Source: Vibrio ezurae NBRC 102218
GTDB lineage: Bacteria; Pseudomonadota; Gammaproteobacteria; Enterobacterales; Vibrionaceae
Assembly: GCF_000467185.1 (NCBI RefSeq)
Contig: NZ_BATM01000001.1
Span: 1-64,000 of the forward strand
Reading direction: 5' to 3'
DNA: 64,000 nucleotides
This document shows positions 1-9,560 of this stretch, piece after piece (the first letter of the stretch is position 1; every line of letters begins with the position of its first letter). The notes beneath the pieces were generated by a model that worked only from the letters and a program-made list of their open reading frames with translations, was not told the origin of the DNA and did no database searches. The position numbers and the translations under genes are program-made.

Positions 1-1
1 T

Positions 2-115
2 TGGCTATTAACGCACATCGACGCAGCTCTCTATATCCCTCTTGTTACGCTGGCAAGTGTTGCTCTTTCTTACTGGGCGGTACGCCTTACCTATCGAGTT
101 CGCTATTTATATTAA
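2..115 (+). CDS. C-terminal fragment of a membrane protein (5' truncated)
   Basis: An open frame enters from the left edge and stops with TAA at 113-115, giving 37 residues. They are hydrophobic with aromatic and basic residues at the end (…ALSYWAVRLTYRVRYLY), as in the last transmembrane helix and cytoplasmic tail of an integral membrane protein. The other forward frame examined gives a Cys/Ser-rich, unconvincing peptide. Too little is present to name the family. A strong hairpin follows at 129-162, consistent with a gene end here. Confidence 0.5.
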   Translation, partial: WLLTHIDAALYIPLVTLASVALSYWAVRLTYRVRYLY

Positions 116-128
116 ATTGATAACAAAG

Positions 129-162
129 AGCCATAAAAGCGCTTCACGTTACTTTTATGGCT
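129..162. terminator. Hairpin between convergent genes
   Basis: An 11-bp perfect inverted repeat (AGCCATAAAAG / CTTTTATGGCT) with a 12-nt loop lies between the left-edge gene (+) and the MFS gene (-). There is no clean U-tract on the plus side. The minus side has a short T-rich stretch, so it may serve the MFS gene. Confidence 0.45.
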
Positions 163-194
163 GAAGGAGGAATAGCTAGGTGGTTTAAAAAATA

Positions 195-1394
195 TTATGA
201 CGAGGTCTGTGCATCAAACAACACACTGCGATTCATGGCGTTATTGGCAAGAAAACTGATAAACAGCATCACGATACTGAACACGGAAACCCCAGCCCAA
301 CCGAACTCTTCAAAAGCCATTACTCCAACAAATGAGCCCCATGCACCACCTAAGTAATAGCCCAGCATATACACGCCATTGATGCGACTTTGTGCCGCAG
401 GATCAATGGAGAATACTCGTACTTGGTTAGAGACTTGCGCACTAAACACGCCCAGATCAATCAAGATAATGCCCACAATTAATCCAGCTAAGCTATCACC
501 AAACACTCCTGAAATAATAAAGCCAAACACAATCAATGAGACCGCGACATTGATCATATTGCGTGAGCCCACTTTGCTCACCAACGAGCCGGAAACCTTA
601 GCACCAATAATTCCCGCAAGAGCGATGACACCAAATAGACCCGCTTGTTGAGCATTGTAGTTAAAAGGAGAATCATTCACATGCAGCGCCAATGTCGCCC
701 ACAGTGCATTAAATGATGCAAACCAAAATGCACCGGTTAACGCCGATTGGCGTAAAGCGGCATGCTTCTTTAACAAGGTCGCCATACTCAGCACCAATTG
801 TGGATACGGGATTTTGCTCGCGGGTATGTTTGACGGTAAAAAGCGATACAACAACAGACCAAAAATACACGCCAGTACCGCTGACATCATAAACACCGCT
901 CGCCAACCAAATTGTTCACCAATGAACCCACTTAACGTTCGTGATAACAAAATACCCACGGTTAAGCCTGTCATTAAAGTACCAATCACTTTGCCCTTGC
1001 TCTCAGGGGTACTGAGCGACGCCGCAAAAGGAATTAACTGCTGGGTAATGTTGGCACTTAAACCAATCGCAAAACATGCAATCACAAGCATGAATAGGCT
1101 AGAGACAGAAAATGCCAATACTGATGAGGCAACCAATAGTACCGATAAAATCGCAATTAAACGTCGACGAGGAATGGTATCGCCTAACGGAGACAACAGT
1201 AACAAAGCGGCGGCATAACCCAGTTGCCCCGCAGCAGGAATTGAGCCTAACTGCTCACTGGTTAAGCCTAAATCGCTACCAATCTGAGGTAAAATAGGTT
1301 GGTTGTAGTACAGGTTTGCTGCCGTCGCCGATACTGCGCTCGACATTAACAACAGGCGCCCTTTACTTAATGGATTGTTATTGCTTTGATTCAT
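195..1394 (-). CDS. MFS transporter, probable drug or metabolite exporter
   Basis: This 399-residue, 12-helix major facilitator protein belongs to the inner-membrane drug:H+ antiporter-like group. The start is placed at the ATG at 1394 (MNQSNNNPLSKGR). The open frame runs 33 codons further upstream, but that segment is not family-like and overlaps an inverted repeat. The N-terminal half carries an MFS motif A (SPLGDTIPRRRL) between helices 2 and 3, and an early NLYYNQPILPQIG segment typical of this subfamily. It lies just downstream of a LysR gene on the same strand, which is the obvious candidate regulator. The substrate cannot be read from sequence. Confidence 0.85.
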   Translation of the reverse strand: MNQSNNNPLSKGRLLLMSSAVSATAANLYYNQPILPQIGSDLGLTSEQLGSIPAAGQLGYAAALLLLSPLGDTIPRRRLIAILSVLLVASSVLAFSVSSLFMLVIACFAIGLSANITQQLIPFAASLSTPESKGKVIGTLMTGLTVGILLSRTLSGFIGEQFGWRAVFMMSAVLACIFGLLLYRFLPSNIPASKIPYPQLVLSMATLLKKHAALRQSALTGAFWFASFNALWATLALHVNDSPFNYNAQQAGLFGVIALAGIIGAKVSGSLVSKVGSRNMINVAVSLIVFGFIISGVFGDSLAGLIVGIILIDLGVFSAQVSNQVRVFSIDPAAQSRINGVYMLGYYLGGAWGSFVGVMAFEEFGWAGVSVFSIVMLFISFLANNAMNRSVLFDAQTSS

Positions 1395-1436
1395 TGATAC
1401 ACCGATAAACTCACACAACGAGTCACTATGACCCTG

Positions 1437-1469
1437 ATACCAATCGTGATAATCCACTGTGATTGGTAT
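1437..1469. repeat. Short inverted repeat ATACCAATC…GATTGGTAT
   Basis: Perfect 9-bp arms (1437-1445 and 1461-1469) flank a 15-bp spacer upstream of the MFS gene. The arms match the ends of the longer elements at 56138-56270 and 32452-32548, so this may be a solo, internally deleted copy. It could also be part of an operator. Confidence 0.55.
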
Positions 1470-1562
1470 TCCTAAATTAAAGGCGAGCATCATACGTCGA
1501 CGTAATTGATACCAAAAATAATAAATTGAATTAGATTCAATACCAAAATTGAATAGATCAGG

Positions 1563-2471
1563 TTATTTCTGCTGTCGCTTTATTTCATCACAATGCTGAT
1601 GGATTAATTGAGCAAAGTCCTTTGCCATTGGCGAAGCTCGATGTGTTTGATAAGTTAAAACTAGTGGAAGGGTATCTCGCATTCCATCAATGGGGACAAA
1701 CACGCACTCATCACTGCGTAAATCTTGAATCGCAGAAGGCACAACAGACACACCAAGCCCGGAAGCAACTTGTGTTAAGACGGTTTGCATCTGCTTGGGA
1801 TGATGAATAATACGCGGGGAAAATTGCGCAATTTGGCACTCTTTGATAATGCCATCAAACAGGCCAATTGCGGATTCACGATCAAATAAAATAAAAGGCT
1901 CATGCTGAATGTCTGACAACTGTATCGAAGCGCACTGCGCCAATGGATGATCCAGTGAAAGCACCGCGACCAATTTATCTTTGTATATTTCAAAAGAAGT
2001 ATAACTTTGCGCGTATTGCTCTGGCATAGGGCGTGACAAGCTAATATCAATGCGCTGATCAAGTAATGCTTCTACTTGTTCGGCGGCGGTCATTTCCACC
2101 AAATTCACATCAATATTGGGGTGACTCTTTATGTATTGGCGAACCAAACGTGGTAGGAAGCTCAATACTGCGCCCCCTAAATAACCAATTGTCAAAGTGC
2201 CAATTTGTCCTTGCGAAGCTCGCTGAACAGCTTGTTTCGTTTGCTCTACTTGCAAGATAAGTGCTGAGGCATCTTTGAACAAACGTGCACCTGATGCGGT
2301 TAAAGAGACCTCTCTTGAGGTGCGAAAAAAGAGCTGGGTTTTCAACTCACTTTCCAGTGCAGCAATATGACGACTGATGGCAGGTTGTACCGTGTTCAAC
2401 TCTTTTGCCGCTCTAGAAAAACTGCTAAAGGTTGCTACCGCTACAAAACTTTTGAGCGTTTTTATTTCCAT
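1563..2471 (-). CDS. LysR-family transcriptional regulator
   Basis: A 302-residue LysR-type regulator. Residues 1-60 form the winged helix-turn-helix (SFSRAAKELNTVQPAISRHIAALE) and about 90-295 the periplasmic-binding-protein-like effector domain. The ATG at 2471 gives the standard LTTR N-terminus. It is about 170 bp upstream of the MFS exporter on the same strand, so it probably controls that exporter and possibly the upstream monooxygenase. The coinducer is unknown. Confidence 0.9.
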   Translation of the reverse strand: MEIKTLKSFVAVATFSSFSRAAKELNTVQPAISRHIAALESELKTQLFFRTSREVSLTASGARLFKDASALILQVEQTKQAVQRASQGQIGTLTIGYLGGAVLSFLPRLVRQYIKSHPNIDVNLVEMTAAEQVEALLDQRIDISLSRPMPEQYAQSYTSFEIYKDKLVAVLSLDHPLAQCASIQLSDIQHEPFILFDRESAIGLFDGIIKECQIAQFSPRIIHHPKQMQTVLTQVASGLGVSVVPSAIQDLRSDECVFVPIDGMRDTLPLVLTYQTHRASPMAKDFAQLIHQHCDEIKRQQK

Positions 2472-2611
2472 ATGACAAACCTACTTCTTTACTTTGCTAG
2501 TCAGATTTTGATGTTGTCACCAACGGCAAAGCCCTCTGATCTACTGCGCGCATCTAATCACTGGTCAAGCATTTGGTCAAGGTATTCAGTCGGTTTAAAA
2601 ACGAGGCGACT

Positions 2612-2628
2612 GGGTGGTGAGACCACCC
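2612..2628 (-). terminator. GC-rich hairpin after the ABM monooxygenase gene
   Basis: GGGTGGT / ACCACCC, 7-bp arms with a 3-nt loop, lie 22 bp beyond the stop codon at 2650. The T-tract on the minus strand comes only after about 10 further bases, so terminator activity is uncertain. Confidence 0.35.
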
Positions 2629-2649
2629 AAATCAATAGGCTTAGCACCT

Positions 2650-2940
2650 TTACCCGATATGTGTCATTTCATTTAATGTAAAGCTTGCCACCGCCCCTTC
2701 TGTAGCGGCCATATAGTCGGCAAGGTGAGTGTTCGCCATATGCGTTTGCCATAATTCACGAGATGCCCAGTTTTCATAGAAGGTAAAGTGAGCTGGATTC
2801 TCATTGTCTTGATGAAGATCGTAGTTAAGGCAGCCTTCTTCGGCGCGAGTAATATCAATTAACTTTAACAGCTCAGCTTTAACCAATTCCATTTTGTCTG
2901 CATTGGCAACGATGTTGGCTACGATAGTCAGTTTGGTCAT
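2650..2940 (-). CDS. Putative quinol monooxygenase (ABM domain)
   Basis: A 96-residue protein of the antibiotic biosynthesis monooxygenase (ABM) fold, a small ferredoxin-like dimeric family that includes E. coli YgiN. The visible family pattern is MTKLTIVANIVA at the start, then EEGCLNYDLHQD and FTFYENWASRELWQTH. The start at 2940 is chosen because it opens the ABM domain directly and has a purine-rich AGAGAGAA upstream. The open frame continues 19 codons upstream into non-family sequence. Oxidation of quinols or removal of reactive quinones is inferred from the family only. It is divergent from ybiT. Confidence 0.85.
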   Translation of the reverse strand: MTKLTIVANIVANADKMELVKAELLKLIDITRAEEGCLNYDLHQDNENPAHFTFYENWASRELWQTHMANTHLADYMAATEGAVASFTLNEMTHIG

Positions 2941-3247
2941 TAGGTTCTCTCTTTCATTCTTTCCCAATACAGCGACATGCCAACTGGGTATGCGCATAGA
3001 TTAAGGTTACACAAAGCAATCATAAACAGGTTAATCATTGAATTATTATCAATATATATTTGACAATAAGGCAAGATATTCATACGACGGCTATGACAGC
3101 CTATTCCTGTGCGTGACTTGGCTCTCATAACTGTCTTTTGTTGAATAAATCTGTATAATTCGTCGCCTCTAAATTCACAGTTCATGTTTTGCTAAATCCC
3201 TCTCTTTTATTTGGCAACTTTCAACTCCAACACCTAGGAATTCTTCT
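2941..3247. promoter_or_regulatory. Divergent intergenic region, ABM gene / ybiT
   Basis: This 307-bp AT-rich spacer has no ORF worth calling. On the plus strand TATAAT at 3154-3159 has only a weak -35 (CTGTCT, 3131-3136; 17-bp spacer) and could be the ybiT promoter. A purine SD (AGGA, about 3236-3239) precedes the TTG start of ybiT. No operator is identified. Confidence 0.4.
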
Positions 3248-4852
3248 TTGATATCTACCGCAAACATCACCATGCAATTTGGCGCAGAGCCGTTATTTGA
3301 AAACATCTCTGCTAAGTTTGGTAACGGCAACCGCTATGGCCTCATTGGCGCAAATGGGTGTGGTAAATCAACCTTTATGAAAATCCTAAGTGGCGCATTA
3401 ACACCGAGCTCAGGCAATGTATCAATTACTCCAGGGCTGAAGCTAGGCGTACTGAGTCAAGACCAATTTGCCTTTGAACAACACAATGTTATCGATGTGG
3501 TGATCATGGGCGATCGTAAACTTTGGGAAATCAAACAAGAGCGTGACCGCATTTACTCTTTGCCAGAAATGAGCGAAGAAGATGGCATGAAAGTCGCTGA
3601 GCTTGAAAGTGAATTTGCTGAAATGGACGGCTATACCGCAGAAAGTCGCGCCGGAGATATTTTACTACAAGCTGGCATTGAAGAAGAGTTTCACTTTGGC
3701 TTGATGCAACAAGTGGCTCCTGGTTGGAAACTGCGTGTGTTACTAGCGCAAGCCTTATTTGCTAACCCAGATATTTTGCTACTGGATGAGCCTACCAACA
3801 ACTTGGATATTCATACCATTAACTGGCTCGGCGAAGAACTGAATCAACGTAAGTGCACTATGATCATTATCTCGCACGATCGCCACTTCCTAAATTCAGT
3901 CTGCACCCACATGGCAGACATCGATTACGGTGAGCTTCGCATCTATCCGGGCAACTACGAATACTTCCTTGAAGCATCAGGGCTTATTCGCGAGCAATTA
4001 TTGGCAAGCAATGCAAAAAAAGCGGCTGAAATTAACGAGCTGCAAGACTTTGTGAACCGTTTTGGCGCGAATGCTTCTAAAGCAAAACAAGCCAGTTCAA
4101 GAGCGAAGAAAATGGATAAGATCAAGCTAGACGAAGTGAAATCTTCTAGCCGCATCAGCCCTTCTATTGACTTTGGAGAAGGCAAAAAACTGCACCGACA
4201 AGCGCTAGAGTTACAAGATTTAGGCCATGCGTTTGGCGATGAATTATTATTTGAAAACGGCAATCTCCTCCTTGAAGCAGGAACGCGCCTTGCGGTTATC
4301 GGTGAAAACGGTGTAGGTAAAACCACCTTACTGCGCTGCTTAGTCAATGAATTAGAGCAAACGCAAGGTGTAGTGAAATGGTCAGAAAACGCCTCTATTG
4401 GTTATTGCCCACAAGACAGCACCGCAGATTTTGACAACGACCTTTCGATCTTTGATTGGATTTCACAATGGCGTACCGTCAAGCACGATGATCTTATGGT
4501 ACGTGGCATTCTTGGCCGCCTACTGTTCACCGCAGATGATGCGAACAAGAAAGCAAAAAATTGTTCTGGTGGCGAGAAAAACCGACTGTTATTTGGCAAG
4601 CTAATGATGCAAGACATCAACGTACTCGTCATGGATGAGCCCACTAACCACATGGATATGGAAGCCATCGAAGCGCTAAATAACGCGTTAAAAGACTATC
4701 AAGGTACGCTTATCTTTGTCAGCCATGACCGCGAGTTTGTCTCGTCATTAGCCACTTCAATCATTGATGTGAAAGACAAAAAACTCGTGAATTTCCAAGG
4801 TACTTATGACGAATATCTTGCCCATCAAAAGAAAGAACTGGCGATGGCTTAA
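3248..4852 (+). CDS. ybiT: ABC-F ATPase YbiT
   Basis: This 534-residue soluble ABC-F protein has two ATP-binding cassettes joined by a charged linker and no membrane domain. Walker A motifs are GANGCGKST (residues 34-42) and GENGVGKTT (about 352-360), the second signature is SGGEKNR, and the Walker B motifs are [11 protein letters not shown] and [14 protein letters not shown] proteins act on the ribosomal E site, and YbiT is a close EttA relative. The start is TTG at 3248, supported by an upstream AGGA and by the family-typical [13 protein letters not shown]-terminus. It is followed by a strong bidirectional terminator. Confidence 0.93.
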   Translation: MISTANITMQFGAEPLFENISAKFGNGNRYGLIGANGCGKSTFMKILSGALTPSSGNVSITPGLKLGVLSQDQFAFEQHNVIDVVIMGDRKLWEIKQERDRIYSLPEMSEEDGMKVAELESEFAEMDGYTAESRAGDILLQAGIEEEFHFGLMQQVAPGWKLRVLLAQALFANPDILLLDEPTNNLDIHTINWLGEELNQRKCTMIIISHDRHFLNSVCTHMADIDYGELRIYPGNYEYFLEASGLIREQLLASNAKKAAEINELQDFVNRFGANASKAKQASSRAKKMDKIKLDEVKSSSRISPSIDFGEGKKLHRQALELQDLGHAFGDELLFENGNLLLEAGTRLAVIGENGVGKTTLLRCLVNELEQTQGVVKWSENASIGYCPQDSTADFDNDLSIFDWISQWRTVKHDDLMVRGILGRLLFTADDANKKAKNCSGGEKNRLLFGKLMMQDINVLVMDEPTNHMDMEAIEALNNALKDYQGTLIFVSHDREFVSSLATSIIDVKDKKLVNFQGTYDEYLAHQKKELAMA

Positions 4853-4900
4853 TACACGATAAAGTAATGTCATTCATTGTTAATCAATGAATAAACCACC

Positions 4901-4937
4901 AAAAAAGCCCCGTCACTTTGCAGTAACGGGGCTTTTT
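4901..4937. terminator. Bidirectional rho-independent terminator (ybiT / Bcr)
   Basis: An A-tract, the stem GCCCCGT…ACGGGGC with inner pairing, and a T5 tract lie between convergent ybiT (+) and the Bcr/CflA gene (-). It is U-tailed on both strands. Confidence 0.9.
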
Positions 4938-4950
4938 AATGCTTAGCGCA

Positions 4951-6159
4951 TTACTTTTTATTACTGATAATATTACGAGTCACAAAGTCACGGTTTTTCA
5001 CTAATAACCACATGATAAGTCCTAACAGCCCGACTGCAATCTGAATCAAACCAAGATCTTCAATCAGCGCATTTTGTCTTAAAGACACCAGTACCATACC
5101 TAACGAACCCGACATCATGCCGCAGAACTGGATAATCGCTACCGCCGAGCCTGTATCCTTCTCTTGCTGATCCAACATTAAGTTAGTGCCAGGAATTCGC
5201 GTGGTAATAATCGCCATCGTAATTGGCGCAGCAATGAATGCAAAAATCCAAGGAGAAAGATGACCAATCGTCAGTGTTAAAATGCCTAACAATAAGATAA
5301 AGATATAACAAGCCGTGATTATACTTTGAGTGCGAACCCGTTTTGACACTTTCATGTAGATCGTAGGGCCAAACGAAGCAAACAATGCATTAAAAGCAAA
5401 AGCATAACTAAATTGCTGCTCAGTCAAACCAAAGCCATTAATGTAAATGTAAGAGCCTGCGGCTAAGAATGCCATCAACGCCATTGGTGTCAGTGAAAAT
5501 ATCGCCAACAGAGCCACAAAGCGCGGATTTTTAAATACGGTAATGAGTCTTCCCCATGAACGCACCATTGAGCCTTCATAGCGATGTTGTAGTGTTTCTG
5601 TATAGCAAAGTGCCACCAGCGTTGCGACAAAGCCAAATGACGCTAAGAATACAAACATCATATGCCAAGAAGCGATTTTCAATAACAGTGCCCCAATCAC
5701 AGGCGCGACCATAGGCGCTATGATCACCAGAGACATAATGGTTGCCATGATTTTTTCTCGCTCACGACCACTGTACATGTCTTTTACTATCGCCGTTGCT
5801 ACAACGGTAATCGCACTACCACCAAAAGCTTGAAGTGACCTCGCACCAATTAAGATATCAACATTAAAGGCGAAAGCACAAAGCACACTCGCACACATAT
5901 AGATGCCCAGTCCCGTCAACAATATAGGTTTACGCCCAAACTTCTCACTTAATGGCCCCCAAAAGAGCAAGCCAATCGCATAGGTTACAAAATAAATACT
6001 CAAGGTGAGGTTCACCATCGCTTGAGTAGTATTTAAAATTTCAACCATTTGCGGCAATGCAGGGAGATATAAATCTGTAGTTAGAGGAGGAAAAGCACTA
6101 ATAATCACTAAAAAGAATAAAGTGCCTTTGTTACCAAGAATCGGTTGGTGTTTTGTCAA
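4951..6159 (-). CDS. Bcr/CflA-family drug-resistance MFS transporter
   Basis: A 402-residue, 12-helix major facilitator exporter of the Bcr/CflA subfamily. The opening TDLYLPALPQM segment is the family hallmark, and the motif A region reads WGPLSEKFGRKPILL. The start is TTG at 6159 (MTKHQPILGN); the next ATG in frame would remove helix 1. Family members export bicyclomycin, sulfonamides or chloramphenicol, and the substrate here is unknown. It is transcribed alone, away from a long spacer containing two inverted repeats. Confidence 0.88.
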   Translation of the reverse strand: MTKHQPILGNKGTLFFLVIISAFPPLTTDLYLPALPQMVEILNTTQAMVNLTLSIYFVTYAIGLLFWGPLSEKFGRKPILLTGLGIYMCASVLCAFAFNVDILIGARSLQAFGGSAITVVATAIVKDMYSGREREKIMATIMSLVIIAPMVAPVIGALLLKIASWHMMFVFLASFGFVATLVALCYTETLQHRYEGSMVRSWGRLITVFKNPRFVALLAIFSLTPMALMAFLAAGSYIYINGFGLTEQQFSYAFAFNALFASFGPTIYMKVSKRVRTQSIITACYIFILLLGILTLTIGHLSPWIFAFIAAPITMAIITTRIPGTNLMLDQQEKDTGSAVAIIQFCGMMSGSLGMVLVSLRQNALIEDLGLIQIAVGLLGLIMWLLVKNRDFVTRNIISNKK

Positions 6160-6294
6160 AATAAATCTCTATATCAAAGTGTAAGCGAGGTAAATGCGGG
6201 AGGTGATTTTGAGCTTAAGTCACACAAGTGTCAATTAGATATCCAATTCACCCTTTAATTACCACTTTCTTAAAGCCGACGTATAGAGAAAATT

Positions 6295-6409
6295 TTAGCT
6301 GAAAATTTATGCTAGTCACAGCCTTAGTTCTTCAGCTAATAGAACCGTACTACTTATCTTTTTCGAGGTTTTCTTGTTCGGTTACACCTCAACACATGAA
6401 AACCTCGAA
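6295..6409. repeat. Two consecutive perfect inverted repeats
   Basis: TTAGCTGAA (6295-6303) pairs with TTCAGCTAA (6331-6339), and the 12-bp TTCGAGGTTTTC (6362-6373) pairs with GAAAACCTCGAA (6398-6409). Neither is followed by a proper T-tract on the strand of the upstream DUF5062 gene, so these are cruciform elements or regulatory hairpins and not plain terminators. Confidence 0.6.
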
Positions 6410-6431
6410 CCTGACTCCGTAATTTTGCTGG

Positions 6432-6692
6432 CTATTTCAGCGGGTCGTTATCTGGGAGTGCTTTATGCATCCACAAAGCTAAGCGTTTTTTGATGTTTGG
6501 CCCGTCCTGTTTGTCTTCTGGAAGTGGGGCGATTTGTTTTACGCCGACTAAGAATAAATAGACAGATTGAACTTTTAAAGGTTGGGTAGAACTTGGCAAA
6601 TCAAATCCTTGCATCTTTGCCATCTTAAAACCGACTTCTATTGCTTTTTTTACTAGCTTGTCTTCGTTATGGATCTTAGCGGTTTTCGACAT
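6432..6692 (-). CDS. DUF5062 family protein
   Basis: This 86-residue small soluble protein is rich in Lys and resembles the DUF5062 family, which I know mainly from Vibrio and relatives. It has no membrane segment, signal peptide or cysteine pair. The motif-like KKRLALWMHKALPDNDPL end is characteristic. The function is unknown. It stands alone between a MATE exporter and a Bcr exporter on the same strand. Confidence 0.75.
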   Translation of the reverse strand: MSKTAKIHNEDKLVKKAIEVGFKMAKMQGFDLPSSTQPLKVQSVYLFLVGVKQIAPLPEDKQDGPNIKKRLALWMHKALPDNDPLK

Positions 6693-6814
6693 AGTAAACT
6701 CATCCTTTGCATTGATTTAAGAATGAGTATACCAAACAACAAAAATTACACGTATATCTAGATCTCAAGTTGGGAAAGCATCCGCAAACTGTCATACACA
6801 CCTTCGCTCACAAA

Positions 6815-8161
6815 TCATACTGCGGGAACGAGTCTTATCGAGCACACACGTCTCGTTTCAAAAATAAGTACTGTTAACAACAATATACCTGTGACGCCAA
6901 GTCCAATGCCGATACCGCCCCAAATGCCTGCTAGACCGTAGCTTTTCATTAAAAACCACGCTGCTGGAAGGCCAAATACCCAGTATCCAATGGCGGTCAT
7001 AATGGTGGGCACCACTACTATTTTCATACCGCGCAATAGGTTAATGGCGAGTAATTGCCATGCGTCCACCACAAAGCACAATGCCACGACCCAAATGACA
7101 GAAATCAGCATATTACTGAGCTCATGACTGCTACCACTGTCTAACTGGAATAAATTGGCAATCACTTCGGGCCAAATCGCAAAGGCACTGGCAATCACTA
7201 GACTTAATACCGTAACCGCAATAAAGCTTTTACTGGCTATTTTGTTGATGCCCGCAAAGTTATTCGCGCCATATTCTTTTCCGACCAAAATAGCTGAGGC
7301 TTGAGCAAAACCGAAATTAATATTCCAAGTAAAAGATAAACACTGCAACATGATTTGATGTATCGCCAGAGACGCCACGCTGATACTGCCTGCCATCAAG
7401 GTGCCGCCATAAATAAGCCCATGCTCAAGCAAAGCAGCTAATGCGATGGGGCCTCCCATTGCGAGCATAGGTAATAACAGTTTTGCTGAGTATTCATCAG
7501 TATTTTTCCAAGGAGAGAAACGCTGATATTTATGTTGGCGAAATACCCAAAATCCATAACCTAAAAGGACAATCCAAGCCGACAGCGCTGTGCCATAGCC
7601 TAGTCCTGCGATACCCCAATGCAAATGAAAAGCCATGAAGTAACTAATGGGCACATTGATGAACACCGTAATAATGGACATGATCATGACTGAACGCACA
7701 TCGCCAAAGGTGCTGGTTAATCCTCGAAGCACCAATAGCAATAAAGTGGGTAGCATTGTCCATTTAAGCGCATTTAAATATTGCATCGCCACCGCAACCA
7801 CCTCTGGTGATTGCTTTGCCTCTATCAGTAAATGTGGCGCAAAAGAAAAGCTCAAAGTAAGCGCCGTACTCAATAATAAAGAGAGCATGACCGCCCCTTT
7901 CACCGCAAAGCGTATCTGCTGATGACCAAACTCAGGACGGGAAATACTTTGTCCATAAGCGATCGCAATTAAGTTTGCCACACAACCGACAATGCTTCCT
8001 GCGACAAGAAAAACAAACGAATACACCGAAGCACCCAGACCACCAGCCGCCAAATCGGCGACACTGATGCGTGACATCATCCATACGTCGGTTAATACCA
8101 ACGCCATACCGATGAGTTGGGATAATGTAAGTGGCAACGCCAGTTTTAAAATGTTTTTCAT
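6815..8161 (-). CDS. MATE-family multidrug efflux transporter
   Basis: A 448-residue, 12-helix inner-membrane protein of the MatE superfamily (Na+ or H+ coupled export of cationic drugs). It opens with LKLALPLTLSQLIGMALVLTD followed by a DVWMMSRI segment, as in NorM/DinF-type proteins, and shows the usual internal two-fold repeat. The start at 8161 has GAGG at good spacing. It is divergent from a LysR gene that begins 100 bp away, a common arrangement in which the regulator controls the exporter. The exact MATE subclass is not resolved. Confidence 0.9.
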   Translation of the reverse strand: MKNILKLALPLTLSQLIGMALVLTDVWMMSRISVADLAAGGLGASVYSFVFLVAGSIVGCVANLIAIAYGQSISRPEFGHQQIRFAVKGAVMLSLLLSTALTLSFSFAPHLLIEAKQSPEVVAVAMQYLNALKWTMLPTLLLLVLRGLTSTFGDVRSVMIMSIITVFINVPISYFMAFHLHWGIAGLGYGTALSAWIVLLGYGFWVFRQHKYQRFSPWKNTDEYSAKLLLPMLAMGGPIALAALLEHGLIYGGTLMAGSISVASLAIHQIMLQCLSFTWNINFGFAQASAILVGKEYGANNFAGINKIASKSFIAVTVLSLVIASAFAIWPEVIANLFQLDSGSSHELSNMLISVIWVVALCFVVDAWQLLAINLLRGMKIVVVPTIMTAIGYWVFGLPAAWFLMKSYGLAGIWGGIGIGLGVTGILLLTVLIFETRRVCSIRLVPAV

Positions 8162-8261
8162 AAAGACCTCATTGAATGCCTAGCCAAAGTAATGACTATT
8201 GCGCTAGCATTCAATTAACATTTACGCCTCTTGGCATTACTTGAAGTCATGGGAAAGCACA

Positions 8262-9203
8262 ATGAAACCGTATCCAGATATTCCCTACTCCCACAACAGC
8301 TTGAAAATATTTGAAAGTGTCGCAAGACACTTAAGCTTTACGCAAGCCGCAACAGAGCAAAATGTCACTCAAAGCGCAATCAGCCGTCAGATAAAGCAAC
8401 TGGAATTAGGGGTTGGTGTAGAGCTAATCATTCGCAAACATCGCCGCATTGAGCTTACCGCTCAAGGGAGTGAGTTATTTGCTGTGCTACAAAGGAACTA
8501 TCAAAGCCTACAAACACTGATTGAATCGTGGCGACCAGAAACGCACAAACGCATCGTCATAAAAACAGCGCTAAGTTACGCCACTCGTTCTCTATTGCCT
8601 AAAATTCAACAACTGCAAGAACGTTATCCCGATTATGAAATAGTCGTGATCCCCACCATCGATGAGGACGAAGCGCTCCACTCTACTGACTATGACTTGC
8701 TGATATTGAATTCTCGAATGCCTCATCAATATAAAGATCGCAAAGACGTGCTGTTTCTAAGAGATGAGTACATGGCGCCAGTGTGCGCACAAAAACTCTA
8801 CGCCCGAGACCCTAACTTTGATGCTCTGCTGCGTCTGCCACGCTTGCACCCTACCCTTGATCATCATGATTGGAAAACCTGGCTCAGCACTATTGGGCAC
8901 AAAGATGCTATAAAAGTTCGTAATACTACCTTTTTCACCTTAGATCTGGCGCTAAGTGCTTGTCTATCGGGGCAAGGGGTCACGGTAACGGACTTATTGC
9001 TTATTTTGCCAGAACTTGAACATGGCTATTTAGTTTGTCCAAGCAAAGCACAAATTCAACCCAGTGCTTGGCAGTATTTCATCCATTGCCGAAGCACTTC
9101 TAGCATCGTTGAAGAAATTAAAGAATGGATACAAAGCGAAACAAAGAAAGAGCTCAGTGTATTAAAGAGGCTTAGTCAGGATTTTGAATGGTATATGGTG
9201 TAA
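8262..9203 (+). CDS. LysR-family transcriptional regulator
   Basis: A 313-residue LTTR of the GcvA-like type. The helix-turn-helix reads LSFTQAATEQNVTQSAISRQIKQLE, and the effector domain contains DYDLLILNSR and the C-terminal GQGVTVTDLLL segment. The ATG at 8262 is preferred over an in-frame TTG at 8241 because GGGAAAG sits just upstream of the ATG. Being divergent from the MATE gene suggests control of that exporter. The effector is unknown. Confidence 0.88.
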   Translation: MKPYPDIPYSHNSLKIFESVARHLSFTQAATEQNVTQSAISRQIKQLELGVGVELIIRKHRRIELTAQGSELFAVLQRNYQSLQTLIESWRPETHKRIVIKTALSYATRSLLPKIQQLQERYPDYEIVVIPTIDEDEALHSTDYDLLILNSRMPHQYKDRKDVLFLRDEYMAPVCAQKLYARDPNFDALLRLPRLHPTLDHHDWKTWLSTIGHKDAIKVRNTTFFTLDLALSACLSGQGVTVTDLLLILPELEHGYLVCPSKAQIQPSAWQYFIHCRSTSSIVEEIKEWIQSETKKELSVLKRLSQDFEWYMV

Positions 9204-9560
9204 AAATAGCCAATATTCGAGTATTTTTTATTTTCCTCATGCGAAATTGGCATATTTATGGGCAAAATCCGAATATTCAGTCACACACGATATATATCAA
9301 TGACTTAGAAAAAGAGAAGAAGGTGATTTCGATATAAAAAGAAGGAAATAAAAAAGAATTACACAATAAACAAGCCCTTGATCACAAAATTTAGATCAAG
9401 TGCTAATAAATACAATTTTCAGGGTTTCAACTTTACCGACAAACTGATTAACTTGCCACACCTAGCGCGCGAGTAAACACTTATATGTGTGTAAACTTAT
9501 ATTTACACCCCTCTTTTTAAGCGCCTAGTCCAACCTATACATTGATAATTTGGAGACATC
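9204..9560. promoter_or_regulatory. Long leader of the NSS symporter gene with inverted repeat
   Basis: This 357-bp AT-rich spacer has no convincing ORF. It contains the inverted repeat CTTGATC (9377-9383) N10 GATCAAG (9394-9400), an A-rich purine tract around 9310-9360, and the SD GGAG just before the GTG start at 9561. The spacing does not fit an FNR box. A promoter could not be placed with confidence. Confidence 0.4.

Noticed and set aside
3955..4347. 130-codon open frame antisense to ybiT
   Set aside because: A shadow of the conserved ABC-F frame; Ser/Leu/Ala-rich with no domain.
9377..9400. FNR site in front of the NSS gene
   Set aside because: TTGAT and ATCAA are present but 12 bp apart instead of 4, so it does not fit FNR.
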